A stretch of DNA of 64,000 nucleotides. Origin: SG8-41 sp963802355. Lineage in GTDB: Bacteria; Pseudomonadota; Gammaproteobacteria; Burkholderiales; SG8-41. Below the pieces are notes generated by a model that was not told the DNA's origin, made no database searches, and saw only the letters and a list, made by a program, of their open reading frames with translations. This document shows positions 35,383 through 43,604 of the stretch, one piece after another. Position 1 is the first letter of the stretch; every line of letters starts with the position of its first letter. Location: NCBI GenBank assembly GCA_963802355.1, contig CAWDIV010000021.1, positions 1-64,000 of the forward strand. Reading direction: 5' to 3'. The translations under genes were made by a program, and so were the position numbers.

Positions 35383-36198
35383 TCAACCGGCGCGTACCTC
35401 GTCGGTCCATACCCTGAAGCTTGTCAACGTGTTGGGGCCGAACGTGGTGCTGATCGCGACGTCGGATGCGTCGCGGCCGCGCGCGATCAAGACCCTGCCG
35501 ATGCGCGGAATATTGTTGCGCGGGTCGAAGGTATACCAATGCCCGCCGAGGAAGGCCTCGAACCAGGCAGCGAAATCCATCGGGCCGTACGGCGGCGGCA
35601 CGCCGATATCGCCCAGGTAGCCGGTGCAGTAGCGCGCAGGGATATTCATGCACCGGCAGAAGGCAACGGCGAGGTGCGCATAGTCGCGGCAGACTCCACT
35701 CCTCTCCTGAAAAGCTTCCAGCGCCGTCCGTGTCATGCGCGCGTGCTCATAGCCGAAGGTGATGTGGCTATGGACGTAGTCGCAGATCGCCTGAACCCGG
35801 CCCCAGCCCGTTGGCGTCTGCCCGAATAGATTCCACGCCGTCCCGGACAGCCGATCGGTTTCGCAATACCGGCTGCCTAGAAGAAAGATCAGCGTTTCCT
35901 CGGGCAGGTCCTGCACTGGATGCTGTTGCGCCTGCGGAACGATCGCGTCGGGGACGCCAGTGTCGTTCACGATAGCGTCGGCAGTGACACGGATGCGGCC
36001 CGCAGGCGCAAGGATGCGGGTGCACCAGTTGCCGAAGCTGTCCCGATAGCCCGTTATCGGGACCGGCGGGTCGACCATCAGGTTGTCAGGGCGCACGAGA
36101 TCGGATACGCGCGTGTAGTGGACGTTGAGCATGAATATCATCGGAGTAGGCTGCGGACAGTCGTAGATCAATTCGAAGCCGACGCGAATTTGCATCAT
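35383..36198 (-). CDS. Transglutaminase-like protein lacking the catalytic His (Anbu operon 2)
   Basis: 271 residues from ATG 36198, whose ATGA overlaps the stop of the amidohydrolase gene. 'MMQIRVGFELIYDCPQPTPMIFML' starts a beta domain. The core has Cys170 ('RSGVCRDYAHLAVAFCR') and Asp225 ('WYTFDPRNNIPRIGRV'), but the position of the catalytic His reads 'PMDFAAWFEAFL', Ala instead of His. This looks like a feature of the subfamily, not a local mutation, and questions protease activity. 'RGRDASDVAISTTFGPNTL' ends the family signature. Third gene of the Anbu-2 operon. Confidence 0.85.
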   Translation of the reverse strand: MMQIRVGFELIYDCPQPTPMIFMLNVHYTRVSDLVRPDNLMVDPPVPITGYRDSFGNWCTRILAPAGRIRVTADAIVNDTGVPDAIVPQAQQHPVQDLPEETLIFLLGSRYCETDRLSGTAWNLFGQTPTGWGRVQAICDYVHSHITFGYEHARMTRTALEAFQERSGVCRDYAHLAVAFCRCMNIPARYCTGYLGDIGVPPPYGPMDFAAWFEAFLGGHWYTFDPRNNIPRIGRVLIARGRDASDVAISTTFGPNTLTSFRVWTDEVRAG

Positions 36199-36902
36199 GG
36201 GTCTCCAGCGCATGCCGCGCGTAACGAATCGATCAGCTCGCCGCGCAGCGCTGTCCAGCGTCTGCCAGCGGTGAATACGATTCTCTGGTTGACCTCAAGT
36301 TCAATTCCGACGTAGGCGGCGGGCGGAAAGCGCAGGCGCAAGTGGGAGGTCAGTCCGTCCGCTTTGCCGGCGTAGGGATAGTTGCGGCGTACCCGGAGCT
36401 CCGGAGCGGATGCCGCGAGCGCTGCCTTCCAGCGAGCGCACAACTCCGCCTCCCGGCGTCGGCCGGGGTGATAGAGCAAACCCACATCGGCGCGCCGCAC
36501 CTTGCCGTTCAGCTCCGGAGTGAAGCTGTGCGACGAAATGTGGATCACGCGCCGGCCGCGCGACACCGATTGCCTGACGAGACGCTCGACTTGCCCGCGA
36601 TACGGCCGGTAGTGTTGTTCGACGATCTTCGAGCGGAGCTTCGCCGGCACGCCGCGCGTCGCCGCCGAGAAGACCTGCGGATGTCCGATCGAGCGATTGA
36701 GGTCTACAAGCAGGCGGCTAATGGTCGAGGTCACGAGCGGCGCCCTGAACGCCGTGGCCAGCGCCCTGGCCATGACCAGCGCACCGGGATCGTAGCCGCG
36801 ATGGGATTCCAGTAGTGCTCGCCGGCCCCGAAACAATCGCCGATAGGGCGCGGGTATCCGGTTGCCGCCGTGTTCGCAGGTAATGAGGAAAGAATTGACC
36901 AG
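36195..36902 (-). CDS. N-formylglutamate amidohydrolase family protein (Anbu operon 2)
   Basis: About 235 residues of the FGase/HutG family: 'FLITCEHGGNRIPAPYRRLF' with the metal-binding His-Gly-Gly, 'SHRGYDPGALVMA', 'VDLNRSIGHP' and 'VIHISSHSFTPELNG' with His-x-x-Ser-His. The conserved start (LITCEHGG) lies upstream of the only ATG/GTG/TTG-type codon (TTG 36836) in the frame, so initiation must use CTG at 36902 or another rare codon. Otherwise the chain is made as a read-through of Anbu-2, which ends with TAA 36929-36927 in the very same frame. The family removes formyl or acyl groups from glutamate or peptides. Confidence 0.75.
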   Translation of the reverse strand: MVNSFLITCEHGGNRIPAPYRRLFRGRRALLESHRGYDPGALVMARALATAFRAPLVTSTISRLLVDLNRSIGHPQVFSAATRGVPAKLRSKIVEQHYRPYRGQVERLVRQSVSRGRRVIHISSHSFTPELNGKVRRADVGLLYHPGRRREAELCARWKAALAASAPELRVRRNYPYAGKADGLTSHLRLRFPPAAYVGIELEVNQRIVFTAGRRWTALRGELIDSLRAACAGDP

Positions 36903-36926
36903 GAAGCGTCCCGTCGCGGCGGCCGG

Positions 36927-37655
36927 TTACCAAAGCAGATCGGGCAACCGTCGAAAAACCTGGCGCGATCCTTCCCTCCATTCAAGGCTGAGCGCATTGA
37001 AATACGGGTCCCCTTCGTCGAATCGACGCCGCTTCTGCAGTTCGAGGCTGTCTCGTTCGTAGCAGATCAGGTCGATCGGCATGCCCACCGACAAGTTGCT
37101 GCGCATGGTCGAATCGAATGACACCAGCACGCACTTCGCGGCGTCTGCGAGCGAGGTCGAACGCGTCATCACGCGATCGATGATCGGCTTGCCGTACTTG
37201 GTTTCACCGGTCTGAAAGTAGGGTGTGTCGATTCCTGCTTCGATGAAGTTGCCCTCGGCATAGATCCGGAACAGCCGTAACCGCTCACCGCCGATCTGTC
37301 CACCGACGATGAACGAAGCATTGAAGCCGATTTCGTTGCCTTGTAGATACTCCCCGTCCCGTCGCTCGATATCGCGCATCGCGTCCGCGACCAGCGTCGC
37401 GACGTCGAACATCGTCCCAGCGCTCCAGAGGTTGGGGGATGCATGGCCGGCAAGGCAGCGCTGGTTCAGCACCGCAATCACGGCCTGGGTTCCGGCGAGG
37501 TTACCGGAGCTCAACAAGACGATCACGCGGTCGCCCCTGCGTTCGAACACCGTCATCTTGCAGAACTTGGCGAAGTTATCCACGCCGGCATTCGTACGGG
37601 AGTCCGAGGCGAAAATCATCCCCTTATCGAGCAATACACCTATACAGTAAGTCAT
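36927..37655 (-). CDS. Anbu proteasome-like peptidase, copy 2
   Basis: 242 residues. Mature N-terminal Thr1 (MTYCIGVLL), Asp17 ('FASDSRTNAGVDN') and Lys32 ('FCKMTVF'), then 'VLLSSGNLAGTQAVIAVL', 'SFIVGGQIGGERLRLFRIY', 'TKYGKPIIDRV' and 'VSFDSTMRSNLSVGMPIDLICY'. Roughly half of residues match copy 1, and it carries an insertion near residue 68 (CLAGHASPNLWSAGT). The ribosome-binding site is GGGAGGGCG. It heads an operon with an N-formylglutamate amidohydrolase and a transglutaminase-like gene, under its own sigma-54 promoter. Two Anbu copies could form homomers or mixed rings. Confidence 0.92.
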   Translation of the reverse strand: MTYCIGVLLDKGMIFASDSRTNAGVDNFAKFCKMTVFERRGDRVIVLLSSGNLAGTQAVIAVLNQRCLAGHASPNLWSAGTMFDVATLVADAMRDIERRDGEYLQGNEIGFNASFIVGGQIGGERLRLFRIYAEGNFIEAGIDTPYFQTGETKYGKPIIDRVMTRSTSLADAAKCVLVSFDSTMRSNLSVGMPIDLICYERDSLELQKRRRFDEGDPYFNALSLEWREGSRQVFRRLPDLLW

Positions 37656-37749
37656 GAGTCGCCCTCCCTGCGCGCCTCCCCAGCCCTGTCTGGGTACATC
37701 CGGTCGTAGTTCATCCGCCCGCCGATCGGTACAACAATAGTACCGGAGA

Positions 37750-37765
37750 AGCAAAAGCTGTACCA
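37750..37765 (-). promoter_or_regulatory. Sigma-54 promoter of the Anbu-2 operon
   Basis: On the reverse strand TGGTACAGCTTTTGCT, a full match to TGGYACRNNNNTTGCW. It points at the Anbu-2 gene; transcription would start near 37739, about 83 bases before its ATG. Confidence 0.8.
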
Positions 37766-37810
37766 AAGGAATTGTCCCTGTAACGCCCTACCGAACGCTT
37801 CGCCCCCCGC

Positions 37811-37825
37811 GCACCACAACGGTGC
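37811..37825. promoter_or_regulatory. NtrC-type binding site upstream of the Anbu-2 promoter
   Basis: GCACC-ACAAC-GGTGC is the NtrC dyad GCACC-N5-GGTGC. It is centred about 80 bases upstream of the predicted transcription start. A further GGTGC half site follows at 37832-37836. Confidence 0.65.
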
Positions 37826-37913
37826 GGCTTAGGTGCGGCGTGATTTTCAGTATGGAGATAACAGCGGATAGTGAGTCGGTCGCTGCACTTGGTAGCGTGA
37901 GTTGCCGACGCGA

Positions 37914-38898
37914 TCATCGGCTCGCGATATCGTATGCCTGGTCGACTATCCGCATCGCGCGATAACAGTCCTCGACCCCCGTCTCGGGTGCCCGGCCGCT
38001 CTGCCAGCGCGCCAGCGCGTCGCGCATCGCTATGACCGGAAGCGGCTCGGCCGCCGGCTCCGCGAGTTGCTGCTCACCAGCGGCTGTAACGCAACGCACA
38101 TATCCGTCCCGCTGCACGAGCATCGCGCCGCGCCCCGAGAGCTTCCATTCACCGTCAGCACCCTGGCCCGGAAAGGTGTTGCCCACTTCGATAGTGGCCA
38201 GCACCCCGCCCGGCGTGCGCAAGAGCAGCGTCGCATAGTCTTCGACCGGCTGGGCGTGTGCTCGCGAGCTCGTCTGCGCGCCTGTCACCTGGGCGTCCTC
38301 CCCGGTCAGGAGGAGAAAAAGGTCAATACCGTGGGTACCCAGGTTGCGCAGACAGCCGCCGCCCGCGACCGCCGGATCGAGCATCCAGGGCGATCCCCAG
38401 GAAACATAGCGCGCAGAACTCGGGCGATTCGACCGGAAATAGAAATGCGACACCGCGCCGAAGGCGCCTTCGGCGAGCATGCGCCGCGCGTGCGACACGA
38501 AAGAGTGGTAGCGCTGGAACAGGGGCACGGCAACGAATGCGCCCTTAGCGGCCGCCTTGTCGGCGACGCCCCGCACCTCCAGCGCGTTCAGGCCCATCGG
38601 TTTTTCCATCAGGAACGGGTAGCCCGCGTCGAGAAGGAAATGGGCGATTCCGGCCATTGTGCTGTGGACGACCGAGAGCCAGCACGAAGTCCGGCCGGGT
38701 GCTCGAGAGCATTTCCCGGTAGTCGGTGAATACGGGCGGACTGCCTACCTGCGCGGAGCGCTGCGTAGCCATCGCAGAATCGGGATCCTGAACACCCACG
38801 AGCTGCACGTCCGGCATTCGCGCGAGGGTCTTCAGGTACGCGGCGTCGAACAGGGAGTGCCAGTGGCCGACCTCGATCGCGGCTATGCGGATGGGCAT
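37914..38898 (-). pseudogene. Gfo/Idh/MocA-type oxidoreductase, frameshifted near 38665
   Basis: About 328 codons. The N-terminal Rossmann domain 'MPIRIAAIEVGHWHSLFDAAYLKTLAR' (core IAAIEVGHWHS) uses a variant nucleotide loop seen in MocA-like proteins of this type. After ALGR the frame shifts by one base to HSTMAGIAHFLL, then 'YPFLMEKPMGLNALEVRGV' with the conserved EKP and 'GGGCLRNLGTHGIDLFLLL' with the His of the GG.l.D.G.H.iD motif. NAD(P)-dependent dehydrogenase of a sugar- or polyol-like substrate; not assignable further. Stand-alone gene between Anbu-2 and a repeat-bearing spacer. Confidence 0.75.
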
Positions 38899-39345
38899 TC
38901 TGCAACAATCCTTTCAGGTATGGCGCGCATGACGCAGATTATATTTCCACGGTGGCGGCACGGGGGACGGGGCACCGCGCAGGTTGGACCGGCGTTACTT
39001 ATTTGGTTCATACGGGAACGGCCGGCCCGGACGGCGCCCCGGAAAGGTGGCTTGGTAAAGAAAGCCGCGTTCAGCACGACGCCGTACACGGCGGATGGTG
39101 AGTCGGCGCGCGGGATGGGGCGCCGTTTCGCTGGCGGCGCGCCTAGCGCCGCCGGCAGCGTCAGAATGGCCCCAGCAGGTTTACTGCTGCCAACGATCGC
39201 GGGTTGATCAATCCTTGGTTAACGCTGCTGGGCGCGGCGCGTGCGCCAGCCGAGCAGGGCCAATCCGAGCAAACCGAGCGCTGTCGTCGATGGTTCACGG
39301 CTGTGGGAGAATGAGTGCCCTTACGCGCCCCAATCAGGAGTAGCC
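38899..39345. other. Spacer of about 450 bases with a PEP-CTERM relic
   Basis: No complete gene. It contains, on the reverse strand, a short PEP-CTERM-like coding remnant (39219-39320), a GC-rich dyad region near 39110-39155 (GGCGCCG / CGGCGCC) and, at its right end, the ribosome-binding site CAGGAG of the class II aldolase. Confidence 0.5.
39219..39320 (-). pseudogene. PEP-CTERM sorting-signal remnant
   Basis: The 34-codon open stretch reads GHSFSHSREPSTTALGLLG then LALLGWRTRRAQQR and stop. Pro-Ser after Glu, one hydrophobic helix and an Arg-rich tail make a textbook PEP-CTERM exosortase signal, but a stop lies just upstream and no ORF precedes it. Probably the last trace of a lost exported protein gene. 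Confidence 0.55.
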
Positions 39346-40149
39346 ATGAAAAGCCCGACGAGAAAGTCCACGGTCACCCGTATCCGCCCCAACCGCCTGC
39401 CGCGTGGGATCGGCGCTCCTGAATGGGACGCCCGCTGCGAGCTCGCCGCGGCGTATCGGCTCGCCGCAGCCTTGGGCTGGTCCGACTTCCTTGGCACTCA
39501 TTTTTCGCTGCGGGTTCCTGGACACGAGGACCAGTTTCTGCTCAATCCGTACGGGATGCTGTTCGAGGAAATCACCGCGTCCTCGTTGATCAAGGTCGAT
39601 ACCGAAGGCAACAAGCTTTCCGAATCGCCGTACGAAGTAAATCACGCCGGATTCGTAATCCACAGCGCGGTGCACATGGGCTCGGATAGTGCGCATTGCG
39701 TGATGCATTGCCACACGGCCGCCGGCGTCGGCGTTTCAGCGCAGAAGCAGGGACTGCTGCCGATTACGCAGATGGCGCTGACGGCCTGGAACGACGTCCG
39801 CTATCACGACTACGAAGGCGTGGCGGACAACGAGGACGAGCGATCCCGCATCGTCGAGGACTTGGGCGACGGGTGCATGCTGATACTGCGCAACCACGGC
39901 ACGCTCACCGTCGGCGCCACGGTCGGCGAGGCGTTTGCGCGCATGAACCGCCTGGAGCGCGCCTGCCGCTTTCAGCTCGCCGCCCTCACCGGCGGCGCCG
40001 AGCCGAACCTCATCCCCCAGGAAGTTGTTGATCACACCGCCGAGCAGGGGCGGGAGCTCAGCACCACCGGCCGCGGCGCGGGCGGCAAACTGTTGTGGGC
40101 CGCGCTGCTGCGCAAGCTCGACCGGGAAGATCCGGGGTATCGCTGTTGA
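39346..40149 (+). CDS. Class II aldolase/adducin family protein
   Basis: 267 residues from ATG 39346 (CAGGAGTAGCC upstream). Landmarks: 'GWSDFLGTHFSLRVPGHEDQFLLNPYGM' (core THFSLRVPG..FLLNP), 'VMHCHTAAGVGVSAQ' with two zinc-binding His, and 'ILRNHGTLTVG' with the third His. The family includes fuculose-phosphate aldolase and decarboxylating or isomerising relatives; this subgroup (adducin-like, no phosphate-sugar context) is of unknown substrate. A related gene lies at 44907-45686. The next gene, a carboxylesterase, follows after 90 bases on the same strand. Confidence 0.85.
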   Translation: MKSPTRKSTVTRIRPNRLPRGIGAPEWDARCELAAAYRLAAALGWSDFLGTHFSLRVPGHEDQFLLNPYGMLFEEITASSLIKVDTEGNKLSESPYEVNHAGFVIHSAVHMGSDSAHCVMHCHTAAGVGVSAQKQGLLPITQMALTAWNDVRYHDYEGVADNEDERSRIVEDLGDGCMLILRNHGTLTVGATVGEAFARMNRLERACRFQLAALTGGAEPNLIPQEVVDHTAEQGRELSTTGRGAGGKLLWAALLRKLDREDPGYRC

Positions 40150-40239
40150 GGGCGGCCGACAGGATTGGGCTGAAGTCTCGCGTGGACGTTTCAGAGGCCG
40201 CCGTTGGGTGACAGCCGGTTCCAAGCTCAGCACTCGATC

Positions 40240-41847
40240 ATGAAAATCGCCGGGGCAACCGAAGCAACTGCCACCCGACCGGAACTCGCCACGTCCGCTG
40301 CCGGGTCATCTGCAGTCGTCGAGACGACATTCGGCAGGGTTCGCGGGTCGGTTCGCGACGGAATCTGCGCCTTCAAGGGTGTTCCTTACGGCGCCAGTAC
40401 CGCGGGCAGTAGCCGCTGGCTGCCGCCCTCCCCGCCTCGGCCGTGGGCGGGGGTGCGTGACGCGCTCGAGTACGGACCGCGTGCGCCGCAAAACGAGCGG
40501 CCGTCCGAGCCGCCTCACCTCGCATGGATACGCGATACCCGCTCCACCGGCGAAGACTGCCTGCTCATCAATGTCTTTACGCCGGCGGTCAGTGACGAGG
40601 GCAAGCGTCCGGTGATGGTGTACATCCACGGCGGCGGCTTCATCACGGGCTCGAGCAGCGCAGCCGGAATCGAAGGCACGAATCTGGCGCGGCGCGGCGA
40701 TGTGGTTGTCGTGTCGATGAATCACCGCCTCAACCTCTTCGGCCATCTGTACCTCGGCGGCCTGGACGGGGGACGTTACGCTGATGCGGGCAACGCCGGC
40801 ATGCTCGATCTCGTGCTGGCGCTTCACTGGGTGCGTCAGAACATCGAGGCCTTCGGCGGCGATCCCGGCAATGTCACGATCTTCGGCCAGTCGGGCGGCG
40901 CATCCAAAGTTGCGGTGCTGATGGCCATGCCGGCCGCGCAGGGACTGTTCCACAAGGCCATCGTCCAGAGCGCTTCGTCTCTGCTCAAGATGGCGGAACC
41001 CGCTGCGGCGGCGCGCTGCGCGCAGCGCCTGATGGAACAGGCCGGCGCCCGCACCGCGGCGGAGTTGCAGGAAATCTCCGCAGAGCGCCTGCTGAATGCC
41101 ATGCGCGAAGCAATCAAGGCCGGAGGACAGGTCGACAACTTCCGGCCCGTCGTGGATGGACGCTCGCTGCCGTCCCACCCGTTTACGCCCGCCGCCCCGG
41201 CGCCTTCCGCGCAGGTCCCGCTCCTCATCGGCAACTGCGAGGACGAGGCGACGTTCGCTTTCTCCCAGGAGCCGAAAAACTTCTCGCTGACGGCCGAGGA
41301 AGTGCACGAGCGCGTCAAGCGCTTCGTGGATATCAACGACGCGGAAGCGACGCGGCTCATCGAGGCTTATCGCAGCACGCGCGCGGGCGTGTCGCCGGGC
41401 AAGATCTTCGCGGCCATTCATAGCGACCATATGTACCGCCGCAGCGTGATCCGGGCGGCGGAGCTCAAAGCGGCTCAGGGCGCCGCGCCCGCGTATCTGT
41501 ATCACATGACGTGGAAGACGCCGGTGCTCGACGGGCTTTTAGGCACGCCGCACACCCTGTGCATACCTTTCGTGTTCGGCACGGTCGATTTCGCCTGTGG
41601 GCTGACCGGCACCGGCACTGAACGCTATGCCCTGATGGAACGGATGATGGATGCGTGGATCGCCTTCGCGCGTACCGGCAATCCGAATCACGAACGATTG
41701 CCCCAGTGGAAACCGTACACGGCCACCGAGCGGGCGACGATGATCTTCGACAACGAATGCAGGCTCGAGAACGATCCGCGCCACGAAGACCGGCTCGCGT
41801 TCGCGCAATATCCAGCCTATGTCGCAGAAGCGGTCGGCAGGCGGTGA
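40240..41847 (+). CDS. Type B carboxylesterase
   Basis: 535 residues. Cholinesterase/carboxylesterase family: 'VRGSVRDGICAFKGVPYG', 'SEDCLLINV' as TGEDCLLINVFTP, oxyanion hole 'VMVYIHGGGFITGSSSA', nucleophile elbow 'TIFGQSGGASKV' (Ser in GQSGG instead of the usual GESAG), acid 'IGNCEDEATFAF' and His in 'LLGTPHTLCIPFVF'. No signal peptide is apparent, so it is probably cytoplasmic. ATG 40240 is preferred; a GTG at 40204 would add 12 residues. Likely acts on an ester intermediate of the neighbouring catabolic genes. Confidence 0.85.
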   Translation: MKIAGATEATATRPELATSAAGSSAVVETTFGRVRGSVRDGICAFKGVPYGASTAGSSRWLPPSPPRPWAGVRDALEYGPRAPQNERPSEPPHLAWIRDTRSTGEDCLLINVFTPAVSDEGKRPVMVYIHGGGFITGSSSAAGIEGTNLARRGDVVVVSMNHRLNLFGHLYLGGLDGGRYADAGNAGMLDLVLALHWVRQNIEAFGGDPGNVTIFGQSGGASKVAVLMAMPAAQGLFHKAIVQSASSLLKMAEPAAAARCAQRLMEQAGARTAAELQEISAERLLNAMREAIKAGGQVDNFRPVVDGRSLPSHPFTPAAPAPSAQVPLLIGNCEDEATFAFSQEPKNFSLTAEEVHERVKRFVDINDAEATRLIEAYRSTRAGVSPGKIFAAIHSDHMYRRSVIRAAELKAAQGAAPAYLYHMTWKTPVLDGLLGTPHTLCIPFVFGTVDFACGLTGTGTERYALMERMMDAWIAFARTGNPNHERLPQWKPYTATERATMIFDNECRLENDPRHEDRLAFAQYPAYVAEAVGRR

Positions 41848-42753
41848 GACGAGTGATGGGTGACGGGTGACGAGTGATGGTACCCAGGTTTTCAAGGCTT
41901 TTGAATTTGGGACCCGTGAGAGACGCCGAGCAGCGCAGACAGGGCCGGTATGAGGCGGGAATTCGAAGAATGTGCCTGCGCACATTCGAGCCGGCGAATG
42001 CCCGACGCGATGCAGCGCGGAGGGCCGGCAAGGACTGTCGAACCAGAGTGTCCGTATTCGAGTGACTCGGGGACCGTCCACAACACCGTACTGAGAAAGG
42101 CACGGTAAGTGAGTTCCGCAGCCGCCGGTCGTGGCGAGCAGCGGAGGGGAGTGAAGTCTGAGGCCGGCTTCAGTCGGCCTCTCTTCACCGTCGAACCCGG
42201 GGCGCCCTTTTCTTTGGTCGGAGCCTATCTCAGCGGCAGGCACGCGTGCGACGGAGGCAATGTGGGATGCAGTTCGCGGAGGAGAGTCCGAAGCAATATG
42301 TCGATATTGCGAGGGCTCCCGACAAAGAAATGCGCCCAGATTGCCCCGTCCCTCCGGGTTGCGGCCAGGACGTGCGCCTGCTTCGTTGCCCGGCTTGACC
42401 ATATCGACATATGGCCTGCGCCGCGCGCCTCGCATCCATCCCGTCCTGGCCACAACGCATCACGCGCCTGCCGCTGAGATAGGCTCCATTTCCTTTTGGG
42501 CGAGCAAAAGAAAGTCACCGGGACCGGAGCCGCCCTCCGGCCATGCGCGACGCAGTCGCATAACTCTTACGTCGACTACCTCGGCGGGCTTTCGCGCGCC
42601 ACCCGCGAAGCAGTCGCATTTCTCTTCCCCTCATGGGGAAGGGTTAGGGTGGAGTCAGGGCCCCTGAGAGATGCCGAGCAGCATTAACTGCGGTGATGAG
42701 TGACGGGTGCCCCGTGACCGGTGACTGCCGACTCGTGACTGGCGGCCGTGCCG
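41848..42753. other. Repeat-rich spacer of about 900 bases
   Basis: No gene is supported; long frames here are repeat-derived. Contents in order: GTGATGGGTGACGGGTGACG units (41855-41880), GAGAGACGCCGAGCAGCGCAG (41919, relatives at 26630 and 42665), the 268-base inverted-repeat element (42220-42487), a CCCTCATGGGGAAGGG dyad near 42630, and GTGACGGGTGCCCCGTGACCGG units at 42695-42740. Confidence 0.6.
42220..42487. mobile_element. 268-base MITE-like element with 22-base inverted ends
   Basis: Left end GGAGCCTATCTCAGCGGCAG and right end CTGCCGCTGAGATAGGCTCC are perfect inverted repeats (extending two more bases inward). No coding capacity. The left 65 bases correspond to the whole 67-base element at 32030-32096 read on the other strand. 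Mobilised presumably in trans; no matching transposase gene in the window. Confidence 0.7.
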
Positions 42754-43560
42754 CTACGGCTTCTGCTCTCCCAGCGCTTTGCGCAGCTCAGTGGTTACCC
42801 GCGTTGCCTCGGCCGCGAGGAAAGCCATGTCGCTGTTGGTAGTGAGGAAGCGCACTCCCTTGCGGATGTATTCCATCTGGCGCGGGAGGTTCCGGTCGCC
42901 GCCCACGCCGGGTATCTTGCCATTGGCGACAGCAGCCTTGATCACGCGATCAAGGGCCGCCAGGGCCTCGGGATCGCCGAAGGCGCCGGGTTTGCCCATC
43001 GCAGTAAGCAGATCATTGGAGCCGACGTGGAGCACATCCACGCCGTCCACCTTCGCAATCTCCTCGACATTCTTCACGCCTTCGGGCGTCTCGATCATGC
43101 ACACCACCAGGGTGCTGTCGTCGAGGGCGGACACCGCCTGCGCGATCGGCACCGGCCGGTAGTCGAAGACCGTGTAGCTGCCCGACGCCGAGCGCTTGCC
43201 GACCGGGGGAAACTTCGCCCTGGCGACGGCGCGCCGTGCTTCGGCCGCGGTATTGACGTCCGGGAACACTATGCCCATCACGCCGTTGTCGAGCAGCACC
43301 TGTACGTCCTGGTCGTCCACGCTGCGCACACGGGCAAGCGGCGTGATGCCGATGCCGAGCGCCACCTGCGCGATGTGCGCGGTAGTTTCCAGATCGTAGA
43401 TCGCGTGCTGGCCGTCGATGAAGATGAAATCGTGACCGGTGGTCTTCGCGATACGGGCGATGTCGCCCGAGCGCCCCAGGCGCGCGATCATACCGAGCAC
43501 TACCTTGCCCGCCTTCATCATCTCCTTCGCCAGATTTGGGGCGGAAATCGCGTCAGCCAT
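42754..43560 (-). CDS. HpcH/HpaI aldolase/citrate lyase family protein
   Basis: 268 residues; TIM-barrel class II pyruvate-type aldolase. 'MIARLGRSGDIARIAKTTGHDFIFIDGQH' (core DFIFIDGQHA), 'VMGIVFPDVNTAAEAR', metal ligands Glu in 'VVCMIETPEGV' and Asp in 'LHVGSNDLL' match 2-keto-3-deoxy-acid and 4-hydroxy-2-oxo-acid aldolases. Expected to cleave a 4-hydroxy-2-oxoacid to pyruvate and an aldehyde with a divalent metal. Divergent from the MFS transporter at 43773, separated by tandem-like CGAGTGTCGGGTGTCGAG repeats. Confidence 0.88.
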   Translation of the reverse strand: MADAISAPNLAKEMMKAGKVVLGMIARLGRSGDIARIAKTTGHDFIFIDGQHAIYDLETTAHIAQVALGIGITPLARVRSVDDQDVQVLLDNGVMGIVFPDVNTAAEARRAVARAKFPPVGKRSASGSYTVFDYRPVPIAQAVSALDDSTLVVCMIETPEGVKNVEEIAKVDGVDVLHVGSNDLLTAMGKPGAFGDPEALAALDRVIKAAVANGKIPGVGGDRNLPRQMEYIRKGVRFLTTNSDMAFLAAEATRVTTELRKALGEQKP

Positions 43561-43604
43561 TGTATCATCTCCACAATGTGGTTACCGGGCATGAGGCATC
43601 ATCC

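Noticed and set aside
40306..41505. 399-codon reverse frame opposite the carboxylesterase
   Set aside because: Antisense shadow in high-GC DNA; all esterase motifs lie on the forward strand.
41539..42453. Long reverse frame of about 300 codons across 41.5-42.45 kb
   Set aside because: It runs antisense through the esterase 3' end and then through the MITE and GTGACGGG repeats; composition and content are repeat-derived, with no recognisable domain.
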